Of a DNA stretch of 64,000 nucleotides, positions 48,135-60,558 are shown one piece after another (position 1 is the first letter of the stretch; each line of letters starts with the position of its first letter). The stretch spans positions 758,068 to 822,067 of the forward strand of contig JALPQD010000630.1 in assembly GCA_023101885.1 (NCBI GenBank), given 5' to 3'. The stretch comes from Typhlomys cinereus. Its lineage: Eukaryota > Chordata > Mammalia > Rodentia > Platacanthomyidae. The translations under genes were made by a program, and so were the position numbers. The notes under the pieces were generated by a model, which searched no databases, was not told the DNA's origin, and saw nothing but the letters and a program-made list of their open reading frames with translations.

Positions 48135-48561
48135 ATAGTTACATGCAGGTATCAACTTGACAGTTCAGTTTGAGCTCTGGGCACATTTGTAGAGAATTGT
48201 AGTTGAGTTAAGCCCAGAGCAAACCTGTAGGAGATTGTTTAGTGGAAGGGGAAGGCCCAGCCCATGGTGGGTGAGACTAGTCCCCAGGCAGGTGAATAAA
48301 ATGGAGGGAATTGTTTTAGAAAGTTGGTATCCTTGTGTGTACTTGGCCAGACATGCTGGTCTGGCAAGTAAGGATCATCCCTCTTTCAGCTGTTGTGTGG
48401 ATTTGGTGTGTCCAGTTCCCTTGGTCTTTGTTGATGGTGCATGCTCCCCTGCCAAGCTAGACCAAGAACTGTAGACTATTGTAAGAGAAAATAAATCCCT
48501 AGTTCCCTCAAGCAGCTTGGTCATGATTTTATCAGCAACCATGCAGGTGAACTGCTACAGC
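48135..48561 (+). mobile_element. MaLR-like solo LTR, family X copy 6
   Basis: Complete copy in DCAF6 intron 2, starting atagttacatgcaggtatcaac and ending ctgctacag. No SINE host is visible on either side, though a reverse B1 lies 75 bp to the left. Confidence 0.75.
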
Positions 48562-49129
48562 GATCCATACATTATACTTTGGAAAACTGATGCAGTCCCT
48601 GCCTGAAAACCCATTGAGACTAGAAAGTTCACTTGGGAAGAGATTATGGGGTGAAAAGAAGGGCCTAAGGAGCCCTGCATTTAAACTAAGAGGAGATACA
48701 CTGCCTGTGTTTATCTCCCCCAGACCCTTTCATATTTATACAGAGTTAAAATTGTCCATATTTATACAGAATTAAAATTATGCTGTAAGAATAGCATAGT
48801 ATTATTATTTTTAAAACTTAGCTTAAGACTTTCTTTTTGAAAAAGAAATCTGAGTAATTACATGCCTATGATTAAAATTGGACAATTACAAAGAGTAACA
48901 CATTTGTGCTGCCTTCCTTGTCCACAGGCAACCAGTTTTAGTCATATTTGATTTTAGATACTTGGAGAATTCTTTTATATCTGTGTAATGTTTTCCTGTT
49001 TCTTTCTCTTGAATTATCAGTTTTGGACATTGTTGATTTCCTGGGTTGATATTTTTTAGGTAAAGGAGTTTTTATTTTTGTGTAGTCGTTGCATAAAATG
49101 ATGGGTTTTGTTAATGACATTCATGAAAT

Positions 49130-49505
49130 ATTTATCGTGTAGCTTGATTTCATTCCTGTCCCCCTTTGCTCACTTTCACCCCCTATCCCACCTCCCTTTT
49201 CTTTTGACAAATACTTTGTCCCTGTGCTTTCAAGTTTCACTGTATTTTTAAGCCTGGTTTTGTGTCTGAGAGCACATGTGCCATATTTGTCTTTCTGGGC
49301 CTGGCTTATTTCCCTTAACAAGATGATCTCCAATTCCATCTGTTTTCTTGCAAAATGACTTAATTTATTCCCCTGAATGGCTGGATAAAACTCCATTGTG
49401 CACACATGTCACATTTTGTTATTTACTCATCTGTTGATGGAGATTAAGGCTGATTCTTTGATTGACTGCGGTGAAAAGTAGTGCAATAAACATGTATGTA
49501 CTGAT
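49130..49505 (-). mobile_element. L1 3' end, reverse orientation
   Basis: The complement of L1 ORF2 C-terminal text is seen: the - strand reads MEFYPAIQGNKLSHFARKQM near 49400, a degraded form of the common rodent L1 ending, and the + strand has gcaataaacatgtatgta at the upstream border. Frames are broken. Confidence 0.75.
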
Positions 49506-49849
49506 AGATAAGGATTTAGCTAATTGTATCTTTACTTTCTGAGACTTAAAGTTACTCAGGATTACTCAATGTTCCGCCTTCCTGTCTCTGTTCTGTCTTT
49601 AATTGTATTTGCTTTCATATTTTCAATGTTGATTACTTTTCCTCTTTATTTTTTAGTATGGGTGTCTGTCTTCTGTAATTCACCTGTGCAATTTAGTGAA
49701 CAATGTTAGGGAGTCTCCTGTATCTGTACCTTTCTTTTTGTTAACTTTTTCATAATGATGAGGAGAAAATATTTAAACATTGTGTTTCAGCACTCACCGG
49801 CTTGAAACACTCACGTGAACCTAAATTGAGGCCTGTCATCAGTGACAAG

Positions 49850-50170
49850 TCCCTGCATTATGTAGCATTCGCCTCTTTCTCCACTTCCTGCTTCACCATT
49901 GTTCTCCCTTGTGCAGATTATTCAGTTACACTTGTGTTTTTGCTGTTCTAAATATACCAGTTGCACCTCGCTAAATATGTGTTTGTGTATATAATTATAG
50001 GCAGCCACCCCGCACTTGGCTTTTACCTTATGTCTTATAGCTAGAACTCTCTTCCCCCATATTTTTATGAAGTATACCTCATTTCATTTAGTTCTTTTTC
50101 AAGAAAAGCTTTCTCTGACCACCCTAATTAAATAGCCTCTGATCAGTATCTTTATTATCTAATACTATAA
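49850..50170. mobile_element. ancient L2 fragment
   Basis: ctctttctccacttcctgc, tcaagaaaagctttctctgac and caccctaattaaatagcc match the L2 3' region. In DCAF6 intron 2. Confidence 0.65.
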
Positions 50171-50298
50171 TTGTATAAACATATTTATTCATACACAGTT
50201 CACTTGTTATTTCTGCTCTGGCACATTGGACTGAGAAAATGACTTCACAGTTTTTTTGGGTTTTTTTGTTTAGAATTCAGGAGTTTGATTGATTGATT

Positions 50299-50300
<2 letters not shown>

Positions 50301-50337
<37 letters not shown>

Positions 50338-50344
50338 TGTGTGA

Positions 50345-50382
<38 letters not shown>

Positions 50383-50612
50383 AGGCACTGTGTGACCCTG
50401 TGGAGGACCAAGGGTGACTTTGGGAATCATCCTGAATTGCTTCTACCTCCTTTTCGCTTGGCTCTGGGATTTCCCAGACTCCACTCACCAGGACCAGAAG
50501 TGTAGGCCATCGCTGTTTTCTCCTGGTATTTTTATGTGGGACCTGGGATCAGATCTCAGGACTTTCTGCTTATGAGTCAGAGTCTCAACCCCTGAGCCAT
50601 CTATCCAGCCTC
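50301..50612 (-). mobile_element. two-part SINE, older subfamily (A), reverse, with long TG/GA tail
   Basis: A (TG)n run (50302-50342) leads directly into a (GA)n run (50343-50382). Body and head follow, ending ccatctatccagcc. Confidence 0.87.
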
Positions 50613-50870
50613 CAGGAGTTCTTAATATGAAGAACACTCTTGAATTGTGTGCTTCAAGAGGGCAAAAAAACTGTGTTAGATTTTGTGCCTTTTAGGAGCC
50701 AAAAACCAAATCTCCTATTTACCTAAGGGAAGATTCTTTTCAATGTTAATTGCAAATAAATTTGGATCTTTCCATCTTTAAGACTTTCTTATAGGTTTTA
50801 CTATGTTCTTGATTATTTTTATGAAGGTAACTAAAAAGTAAACCTTAGGAGTTTAAACTTATTATTTCTC

Positions 50871-50961
50871 GGGGTTGGGGATTTAGCTCAGTGGTAGAGC
50901 GCTTGCGCGAGGCCCTGGGTTCGGTCCCCAGCACCGGAAAAAAAAAAAAAAAAAGATAAAA
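50871..50961 (+). mobile_element. young ID element with 18-bp target duplication
   Basis: A 67-bp ID SINE (50871-50937) followed by a 17-bp A tail. The pol III A box (tagctcagtgg) and B box (ggttcggtcc) are intact. It is flanked by an 18-bp duplication with one mismatch, beginning ttaaactta (50853-50870 and 50962-50979). Compared with the rat ID/BC1 core it lacks about seven bases in the region of the tRNA anticodon arm (gcgcttgcgcgaggcc instead of gcgcttgcctagcaagcgc). It is in DCAF6 intron 2, same strand. Confidence 0.93.
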
Positions 50962-51403
50962 TTAAACTTATTTTTTCTCTGCCCTCACACTTGATTGATG
51001 ATGATTGAATGGGCATTAATTTCTGTTTTGGATGATGAATAACATGTTCATTTAGTAATTTTATAGACCATCCAGATGTTCATACAGTGTAGTTGATAAA
51101 AATAATACCAGGGCAGTCTGTTTTTGGATTGTTTTATAACTCACCTTTGTGAATTAACTTATTTAAATTTTATGGAAAATTTAAGAGATTTATTGAGCTA
51201 TTGTCTGTGCATGTTTAAAGTGTACAGTTTGATAAGTTTGGTATGTGCACGTGTCCACAAAGTCATCACCAGTCAATATAATCACCCACTTGTGGTGCTA
51301 TGTGTCTTCATTTGTCGTCACCATCCTAACCTAGTCTACCATTGATCTCCTTTGTATCACTATAAATTTGTTTATATTTTCTGGAATTTTAATAAATGGA
51401 CTT

Positions 51404-52334
51404 TTTTTAATAAACTGTCAAAGTTTTATTAATATAAGCACCTGTCTGGTGCCAAAATAATAAAGATAATTAACGAACTCAGATTTCAAAACTTTCTATA
51501 CTACATTAGTTCAAATACATGGTTCCTCTGGTATCAAGTTATCCTTAGTAAGTGGATTTCCTGTTGACCTTGAAGCTAAACAGAATTTCAAATTATTAAC
51601 TTAAATGAGTTGGGTAAGAAATAGTGTTCAGATGGTGTTAATCTCCTTTAAGATATTTTGTTGAATATTTCTCCCGTCTTCAAAACATGAGAATAGAACA
51701 AAAGTTCAAACAGGCTGCTGCAGCATGACACATCCATAGTACAGGATAAATGCCTAAGACCCATTATTAACGTACACACCACCTTGACTGTGGTTCCACT
51801 AATGCCTCGGAGTGTCAGACCATCCAGATCAATAGGTAAAAACACATTCACAGGGATAATCACAGTCATAGCAGGCACAGAAACATTCTCCCTAATTATC
51901 TGCTATCTTGTTTTAGAAGGTTATTAAGAAATTTAGTTGTATGCTTTTTTAATTGTGATCTAGTGTTGGCTCTGCTTCTTCTTGCTTCTTATTTTGATGT
52001 GTTGTCCGAGCGGCTTGCGGTATCATATTAGGAATCCCATCAATAATCGGATAGGCTATTCCTTGCTCTTCATTAATCAGCTCACTTGTTGATGCTTCAT
52101 ATCGCAGCGGCTTCTTGGAGAGCGGACACACCAGGAAGTCCAGCAGCCCAGAGCCCAAGGTGGCGGCGGCTCCCCGGTGGCCTTTCCTCCATCCGAGGAG
52201 GAGCCCGGCCGTGACGCTCGCCGGCCCCGGCCAGATGCGCCTGCCACAGAACTGAGGCCAGCAGGCCACAGGCCGCACCCCGCATGGCTGGCTCGTTCCA
52301 CTAGCCACGCAGCGGGCCGCCCCGCTAGTTCTGC
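51404..52334 (-). pseudogene. PYURF: processed PYURF/PIGY pseudogene (bicistronic mRNA retrocopy)
   Basis: A - strand retrocopy of the mRNA that encodes PYURF (preY, a mitochondrial Trm112-like partner protein) and PIGY (GPI-anchor GlcNAc-transferase subunit). The conserved preY core LLDFLVCPLSKKPLRYEAST, then SELINEEQGIAYPIIDGIPN and MIPQAAR, is open from 52146 to 51949. The N-terminal part is in other frames. The true start appears to be ATG at 52285 (MRGAACGLLASVL), the middle RASRPGSSSDGGKATGEPP is in a second frame, and the core is in a third, so at least two frameshifts break it. Downstream, ATG at 51886 opens a short damaged match to PIGY. An AATAAA (51430-51425) and a 7-bp A tail (T at 51402-51408 on +) end the copy. 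An exact 14-bp duplication taataaatggactt flanks it (51390-51403 and 52335-52348). It has no introns and lies in DCAF6 intron 2. Confidence 0.93.
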
Positions 52335-52434
52335 TAATAAATGGACTTATCTAGCATTTTTTCCCCATTCTGAGGATCAAACTATGTGTTCTGTAAGACA
52401 TAAAGCAAGGAAGGACAGGTTAACTCCAGTATGG

Positions 52435-53316
52435 TGTGGCGGCGCTTAGGACATGAGAAAGCCAGTTGTGTACAAAGTGAAGCACCTGCACAAGTCCAGG
52501 AGCAGAGCTTAGCTGCATGTGTTCTGACAACATAATCAGGAAGCATGCATGACAGACACCTTGTTTATGGACAAGCTCCACGTTGATTCACTGTGGAAGT
52601 AGAACAAAGTACTTGATCTGCAAGCATTGCAATTTTAAGCCCTGTTAATAAAAGAACAGCACACCTGGCCATCATGAATCTGTTTGCTGTGAAGATGAGC
52701 ATGTGAGGGTTGCATTGTACCTCCAGCTACACTGCCTTTTACTCCAGGATGTGGTTAGGTTTGTCAAGGCTGCAGATACTGTCTTAGTATTTGATCCCAT
52801 CTGACCAGCAGTTAATGCCTACTGTATCAACTGGCATAACAGCCTTGGAAATAATTAGCTATTGCTGATAAAGTAGCAGTCATCTAAAGCTTCTATGAAT
52901 AGATGAAAGTAAAAAACTAAATGCCTGCCAGAAGAACTTTTAAGTTATAGATGATTTTCAAGGAGTCTCAGGTTCGGTGGAGAAGTAAGGAAAATCATTC
53001 TCACAGCAAGATCAGTTGAGAGGATTAATCTGCATGTCTGATGAGAAAGTCAAAAAAGCAAACTGAAGACCATAGAGAAGTATTGACAAATGAGGAACAG
53101 CGAGAGGACTTGCGTCATCTGCAGAGGAAGCGGAAAAGGAAGAAGGTAAAGAAGAAACCAAAGCAGATCCAGGAATGAAATTTGTTGAACTGTTCTGAAT
53201 TAGACATTTAAGAATAATATAATGGAATACAGTGTTCAGATAGGACCAGTATCAGTATGGTCACCATAGGATTTTGATTTTTATAGCTACACTTTGATCC
53301 ATTAAAAAAAAAAAAG
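52435..53316 (+). pseudogene. unrecognised processed pseudogene
   Basis: A stretch with the look of an mRNA copy: it has a GC-richer start near ggcggcgcttaggacatgag, no splice-like breaks, codon-like composition interrupted by many stops, and a terminal A run at 53305-53316 after ATTAAA. Readable pieces are MRKPVVYKVKHLHKSRSRA near 52454, FVKAADTV near 52760 and, close to the 3' end, EEQREDLRHLQRKRKRKKVK with KKKPKQIQE and a stop at about 53177. The lysine/arginine-rich tail resembles those of nucleolar or ribosome-biogenesis proteins, but I could not name the parent gene. No clear target duplication was found. It is probably old. Confidence 0.6.
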
Positions 53317-53614
53317 ACCCAATGTTCTTTTAAAAGGTTTTAGCAAAGAAACCTTCCGCTGCTGAGGTGGATTGCTTTTGCTGCTTTTCAGTGTATACCT
53401 GGGACATATCCCAACTGACATATAATTTGTTTTACATATTCATGTTTTGATTTGCTAGTGTTTTGTCAAGGATATTTGCCTATTCATGAAACATAATTGA
53501 TCCTTGTAATGTCTTTCATTGGTTTCAGTATTAGGGTAATTCTGGATTCCTGGAATGATTTAAGCAGTCCTCTCCTAAGAATTTATAAAGAACTGATTTT
53601 TATGTGGCTCTTTC

Positions 53615-54018
53615 TTTTTTGATTTAATAAAACTTTAATTTTTCCAAACGTACTGTTGGTTGAACTTCATGCATCTTCCTCAGCAGCTAAGGAATTCAGC
53701 CTTAGTATTTTTTGGTGTAAATTACTCGAACTCCGTGCTTTGATAAGTCCTTTACCAAGGAGCTCCTGAAGGGCTGCCCTGGCCAGGGAACTGCATGCAG
53801 ATCTTCAGTTTCAGAGACCACAGCTCGAGTAGTCAGTTTAGAGTCTGGAACTTCCTCGCAGAGTTGGTCCTATGCAGCTTGTCAGAAAGTACTAGGCTCC
53901 TGAGCTTTCCTGAACGTTGCCTTTGGACCTCCTCTTTTTGGCCTTTCCCCCCAGGCTTGGAGTTTGTCTGTCTTGGCCGGCTTTTCAGCATCTTCTTGTA
54001 GTCTTTGGGTGGCTGGAT
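53615..54018 (-). pseudogene. RPS25: RPS25 processed pseudogene
   Basis: A - strand copy of ribosomal protein eS25 mRNA. Recognisable blocks from 5' to 3' are the PPKD start with a lysine-rich N-terminus (near 54010), LCEEVPDSKLTTRAVVSE, then SLVKDLSKHGVRVIYT near the end, followed by a 3' untranslated end matching GTACGTTTGGAAAAATTAAA and TTTTATTAAATC and an A run at 53620-53615. Frame changes and stops occur throughout, so it cannot encode eS25. It lies 300 bp from the preceding retrocopy in DCAF6 intron 2. Confidence 0.88.
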
Positions 54019-54298
54019 GAGGAAAGCAGGAGTGCAGGCAGGTTGTGAAGTGGCCTCATGTGTCCTTACTGCAGTACTTCATCCACTTGCAGGGCCCAAT
54101 GCCACCAGCACACACAGGGGAGGAACACCCAGGCCCACCCAGACTCGGTCCCCGCCCAGCAGCACCAGATGACTTCTTTCTTAAATGTTTGGTAGCATTC
54201 ACAAGGGAACCTCCTCTATATCTGGTGCTTCCTATTTTAGAAGGTTATTAACTATTAATTCAACTTCATATAGCTATTGCAGTTGTCTTTTTCTTTTA

Positions 54299-54561
54299 TT
54301 TTTTTTATTCAATTGTGTGTGCATGTGTGTGTGTGCGCATGTGCATATGTGTAGAACCACGGGTGAATTCAGGAACCACCATGGACGCCTCCACCTCCTC
54401 CTTGTTTACTCTGCCCCGGAATTCACAGGCTCCGCCCTACCAGGACCAGAAACGCAGGCTGCCCCCGCTTCTGCCCGGTGTCCACACATGGGGTCTAGGA
54501 TCTGAACTCGGGACCTTCCGCCTGTAAGGCAGAGGCTTAACCCCTTGAGCCACAGCCCCTC
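54299..54561 (-). mobile_element. two-part SINE, young subfamily (B), reverse
   Basis: Full copy with an exact 19-bp duplication beginning cagttgtc (54280-54298 and 54562-54580). In DCAF6 intron 2. Confidence 0.92.
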
Positions 54562-54849
54562 CAGTTGTCTTTTTCTTTTAGTGTGAGTTTTGTTTTTGCC
54601 TTGACGAGAGTTTGACCAGTTCTGATATTTTCAGATGAAATTGGGCATGTTCAGGGTGATATGGCTATGACTAATTTTTTTTTGTCTTTTTTTCAAGAAC
54701 TGGTTTTTAATTTTTTTATTGATTTCTTTTTAAATACATTGATTTATGCTCTAGCCCTTTTTATTCTTTAATTATTTATCATTATTATTTGGTTTTTGGT
54801 TTTAATTTGTCATCTTCTTTCCTGAAAGAACTTAATATTATTGATTTTC

Positions 54850-55200
54850 GTTGTTGTTTTTGAGACAGAGTCTCAAGTTGCCCAAACTTGCTGTGTAATG
54901 CAAGCTGTCCTTAAATGCCACTTCAGCCTTCACTTTCAGTGCACTTGGATTGCGGGTGTGTGGTGCTATGCTTAGCAAAAATGATTGATTTTAAATAATT
55001 TTCTTCACTGTAATTTTTCTCTAGCAACTATGTTCCACATATATTAATGAGTTATGTTTTGATTTTCATTTAATTAAAAATAATTTTGTTTTGAGGCAAG
55101 GATTTGACCCAGGTTGGCTTCTATAATTTTTGTGATCCTTCTACCTCAGCCTCTTGAATGCTGGGATTATAGGAATGTGTTACCATATCTGGTTTTGTTT
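54850..55200 (-). mobile_element. two B1 fragments, reverse
   Basis: 54862-54980 (gagacagagtctcaagttgcc) and 55092-55195 (gaggcaaggatttgaccc, gaatgctgggattatagg). Confidence 0.65.
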
Positions 55201-55225
55201 CAGCCCTATTTAAAATTTTTCTCCA

Positions 55226-55468
55226 GGGCTATAGAAGTAGCTCATGGGTTAAGACTTTGCTTTACATGCAGAAGGTCCTGAGTTCAGATTCAGATCCCAC
55301 GTAAAAAATGCCAGTCAGAAAGGACTGTGGCTACACTTCTGACTGTAGTAGATGGAGACTATAAAACCCCAGAGCCAAGCAAAAAGGAGGTGGAAGCAAT
55401 CCAGGATGACTCCAAAGTCACCCTGATCCTCCACAGACACAGAGTGCCCACTGATATGCACACGCGCG

Positions 55469-55513
<45 letters not shown>
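55226..55513 (+). mobile_element. two-part SINE, older subfamily (A), forward
   Basis: gggctatagaagtagctcatgg to an (AC)n tail at 55466-55511. Confidence 0.83.
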
Positions 55514-55786
55514 TAAACAAACAAACAAATACTTAAAATTTTTCATCAGATTCTTTGTTTGATTCACATGTTATCCAGGCAGACCTTGAATCTGTGATGT
55601 TTCTTTTCAGCCTCCTATAGCTAGGGTTACAAACCTGTGTTACTGGGTCTGTCTAGGTTATTTATTTTTATTTTTGGGATGATTTTATTCATTTGATTGT
55701 TTATTTTGTACATGCTTATACATACTAGGCAAATGTTCTGCCATTGAATTACACCCTAATATGTTCAGCATATTTTTTATTTTGTG

Positions 55787-55846
<60 letters not shown>

Positions 55847-56394
55847 TGGGAATTGAATTCAGATCCTTGTGCATGCTAGGCATATGTCTCTAATCTGAGA
55901 GGTTCTTTTTAAGTTTAATTTCCCTTAAATATGTAATCCTCCTGTTTTAGGGTCTTGTCATATGTGTGCGTGTGCGTGTGCGCGCACACTGCACATTTGT
56001 ATGAATGTAGGCCCATGTATACCATGGTATGTATGTAGAGTATTGTTTGAATATTGATCCTTGTCTTCCACCTTGTCTGTCTCAAAGTCTCTGTTGTTTT
56101 TCTGCTGCTTATACCAGGCTGCTAGTCCTGGTCCTATGAACTTCCAAGAATACCCTGTCTCTATCTTCTATCTCCCCGTAGAAGTAATGGCATTGTGGAT
56201 GCTTGAGTTATCTGTTCAACTTTTTTGTGGGTTTGTGAATTCAAACTCAGGTTGTCATGCTTGTGCAGCAAGTATTTTTACCTATAGAACCATCTCCACA
56301 GTTCTGGATCTTGTATTTTTGATTCACTCTGACAGCCTTTTGGTTGGTACATTTAGACCATTAGCATTTAAAATAATTGTTAGTTGCTTTCTTT

Positions 56395-57112
56395 TTTTCT
56401 TCTGCTGTGAGACAATACTCATATGCAACTTAAGGGAGAAAGGCAAATTTACTTGACTTAAAGTTCCCGAAGTTATAGCCCATTTTGATGGGAATCTTAT
56501 AACAGAAGGCATGGCTTAGAGGTAGAAGCCAGACAGCTGGTTCAGGTCACTTCAGACAGGTGGAGGCAAACAGAGCAAGAAGGGACTGCAGGAGAAAGCA
56601 GGACTGGGCCATCAAACCTCAACGCCTTTGGCGTTGGAGGTACCGTCCTCCAGCAAAGGTCCTTAGTGCTACAGCCTTCCAAACATTAACATAGCTAAGG
56701 ATTCAAACACACGAACCTGTGGGTAACAACTTATATTCATGCCATGACTAACAATTGATGTTAGTTGAATTAATTTTGCGTTGACTTGAATGTGAGCTAT
56801 CCCTCACAGACTCATGTCTTTGAATCTTTGCTGTTAAAGATTGGGAAGGTGTAGACTTGAGGGAGGGATGAAAGGGAGTGGGGGAAGAAGGCCTTGAGAT
56901 TGGACAGACCTGCTGTGTTTCCTCTAGCAATCTTCTCTTGTAGTTGGCACTTGTTCTCTCTGCCTCTGTGATGGCTACGGTCTTCTGAGCTGCCTCCTGT
57001 TTCTGCGTCCACCATGCCTTTTCCACCATAATGAACTTACTCCCTCTGGAACAGCAAATCGAATAAATTTTCCTTTTCTCCCTTAAGTTGCTTGAGGCTG
57101 AGTGGTGTCTAT
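56395..57112. mobile_element. two family Y-like LTR remnants back to back
   Basis: 56400-56740 reads as a reverse copy (gctgtgagacaatactcat, gggagaaaggcaaatttactt). 56760-57112 reads as a forward copy (cttgaatgtgagctatccct, cagactcatgtctttgaatc, gaataaattttccttttctc, cccttaagttgcttgagg). Both are worn. Confidence 0.5.
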
Positions 57113-57448
57113 GGATATATCTTCAAGGTCACATGTTCTTTCCACAGTTGTATCCAGTCTGCTAAGATGCCCATCAAAGCCATTCATTTCTAATACAGGT
57201 TTTGCTGTCTAACATTTCTGTTCTTAGAATTTCCATTTTTCTGCTTTATGTCATCCATCTATCTGTTCTTATCTGATGTCTCCTTTGTTAGAGCTCTTAG
57301 AATATTAATCACAGCCGTTTTCAAATTCCTGGTGTGATGTATCCAACAGACTTACTATATTTGGTTCTATTATTTCCAACTGTATATTTATGCTTTGTAA
57401 TTTTTTTCCTTAATGGCTGCAGTGGGCTATATCATGTAAAAGAAACTT

Positions 57449-57755
57449 CCTTGGACTGAAGAGATGGTTCAGGGGTTAAGCTTTGTCTTGCAAGCAAAGG
57501 ACTTTAGCTTAGATCGCAAATCCCTCGTTTAAAAAAAAGGATGGCCATGTGAGGAGGAATGATATCAGCTGGCCCTCTGACCCTGGAAGGTGGAGCCTGG
57601 GAAATCCCAGAGCACAGTGATAAGAAGGTAGAGCAGTTGAGGATGATTCCCGAATGTCACCCGTAGGCTCCACAGGCATACACAGTGTCCTCGTCTACAC
57701 CTACAGGCACCTACACATACCCACACAAGTACATACCCACACATGTGGGGAAAAA
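57449..57755 (+). mobile_element. two-part SINE, older subfamily (A), forward, divergent
   Basis: ggactgaagagatggttcaggg to accc/acac-rich end. Many differences from other copies. Confidence 0.75.
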
Positions 57756-58556
57756 AAAGGAAATTGGGTTCATCCAAAGTTATGTGGTAACTGATGAGAT
57801 GAAGCACTCTGTAATCCTGATTTAGGTCTCTTCTTACCATGTCTATGCTTCTGACCAAGCTTCCCTATGGTTCCCAGTCTCTCTTCCTTCTCTCCCTTGG
57901 GTGGGACGGAATAGTAGAGCAGCTGATTCGTGTTTTCTTGCACTGTGTGGCAAAGCTAGAGCGACTGGAATAGAACATTCCTTTTCTCTCTGGACAGTGA
58001 CGTTCTGAAATCCCCAACAGGTTAGGGTTAAGACTAAATATCTACTTTTAAGAGAAGACCTTATTAAGACTAGATAGCTCTGACGTGTTTTAAAATGGTT
58101 CCTTGTGAGTACAAATGATTTTTTTTTTCTTTCTAAAATTCTGTGAGACTCACACTGAGCCTCACAAGTTAAAGCTGTTGAAAATGTGACCCATGGCTGG
58201 GCCAGATGTTCTTTCTGAATCTCCAGTGGTTATTTCAGTTTTCTTTTCCTGCAGAGGTTTCCCTCTGCTTCACTGCTTCAGTCAAGACTGCCCTATAGGA
58301 CCTCTCTTCTTTCCTCATAGTAGCATAGTTGTTGTCTACTCATTTCTGGAGGATAAGATCAGTTGTTAATTTTACAGTCTCTTCAGCTTTTTACTATTAA
58401 GATGGAGATATGATTTCTAAGGTCCTTACATGTAAAACCAAAAACTGATGCCTGGTTGTTTGTTGTTTGTTTTTTTAGTAGCAAATTTTTAAGTGGTTTT
58501 CACCCACAGACATAACTTCTTAGTCATAGACATTTTAAATAGCCACAGGTAAGTGA

Positions 58557-58763
<207 letters not shown>

Positions 58764-59004
58764 TAAAAATGAGGAATTGTAAATAATCATGGGATGGGCA
58801 TATACATTAAAACTTTTTGCTAAAGTTAATCATATAATTTAGAAAGTAGTACATGATGATCCCTTAGTTTCCATAGGGAATGTCTATGTTTTGACACCCC
58901 CCACCTTTTTTTACTTTTTTAAGCATGACAGATCCTTTACTCATTTTATACTCTGTTACACATCCATTGTGGACATAGATGTATTTTAACTTTTTTTTTT
59001 TTTT

Positions 59005-59273
59005 ACTATTTATTCAATTGTGCGTGTGTGTGTGTGTGTGTATGTGTGTGTGTGTGTGTAGAACCATGGGCGAATTCAGGAACCACCATGGACCGCCTTC
59101 ACCTCCTCCTTGTTTACTCTGTCCCGGGAATCACAGGCTCCGCCCTACCAGGACCAGAAACGCAGGCCACCCCCGCTTCCTCCCGGCGTCTATACGTGGG
59201 GTCTAGGATCCGAACTCAGGACCTTCCGCCTGCAAGGCAGAGGCTTAACCCCTGAGCCACCTCTCCAGCCCCA
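59005..59273 (-). mobile_element. two-part SINE, young subfamily (B), reverse
   Basis: Near-consensus copy 0.3 kb after DCAF6 exon 3, with a (TG)n tail. The flanks share only agatg, so the duplication is uncertain. Confidence 0.88.
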
Positions 59274-60336
59274 GATGATTATACTTTATTCAACTAGTTT
59301 TATGTTTGCTATAATAAAAACTCAATAAGTAATCACATGCACATTTTTCTTGTATTTCTGAAAATAATAGGATAAATTTTTAAAAATAGATTATCTGGTC
59401 AGAGCATTAACATGAAGTGACTTACCACTATATCATTTAGCATACCCACTATTTCCCAGTAGACTTGCCTATAATGAGAACTGGTATCTCAGTATAATTT
59501 CAATTTCCCTTATTAGTAAATTTGAGTATCTTTCATGTCTATAAGGGCTTCGTATTTGGGTTTTTGCCTTTTTAAAAAAAAAAAACAAGTTGTGGTTATT
59601 TTTTCTTGTAATCTTTAAGCACTACTAGGCAAATCAGTTCTTTATTGGTAATGCATATTACAAATGTTAAAACAGTATTTTGGGTTAAGTCAGTATCTTA
59701 GTGGTAGAGCGCTTGTCTAGCATGAAAGAGACCCTATGTTCAGAGACCCTATGCTGGAGGGGTGGGAGAAACAACCAAAAAATAAAATTTTCGACTTTAT
59801 TTCCACTATAGTAATTGTGGTCTTTTGAATATAATGAGAGTTGGATGTTGGGACTTGTACTATATGCCATTTTATTAATTTGTTTTATGAGTCCTGTGAA
59901 TTCAATTATTTTATTTCTTCATCTTGAAAGAAAAGAACTTAATCATTTAATAATCAGTTTAATCAGTTTTAAAAATCAGTTCAATCCAAATATTTCTTCA
60001 TTTTTTTTTGACACTGGAGTACATTTTACTAAAGAATTGAAATGAGCATACCTACAGCTAGTTTTTTTTATTTATTAAGATTTTTATGTGAGTGAAGTAA
60101 GCTAAATGGGAAAATTAATATTTGGTTCTTGCTGTTACTTATGTTGGTGATTCTCAGAGGAAAAAAATTTGTGAGAATTCTGAGTTGTTTTCTGATGAAC
60201 CTAGTTTAGAAAACAGATGATGATCTTTTATGAAGATGTTAATATAATTCATGTAACCATAACTAACAATTATGGTTCTATTAAATATAAATGTTTATAA
60301 AAATAATATGCTAAATTTTTTTTCTGTATGTCTTAG

Positions 60337-60558
<222 letters not shown>

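Noticed and set aside
50871..50937. A tRNA-Ala gene
   Set aside because: It has pol III boxes, but the A tail, target duplication and missing anticodon arm show an ID SINE.
51949..52146. A working preY gene on the - strand (119-codon open frame from 52308)
   Set aside because: The open frame begins outside the true start. The N-terminal part is spread over three frames, and the locus is an intronless copy with an A tail and target duplication.
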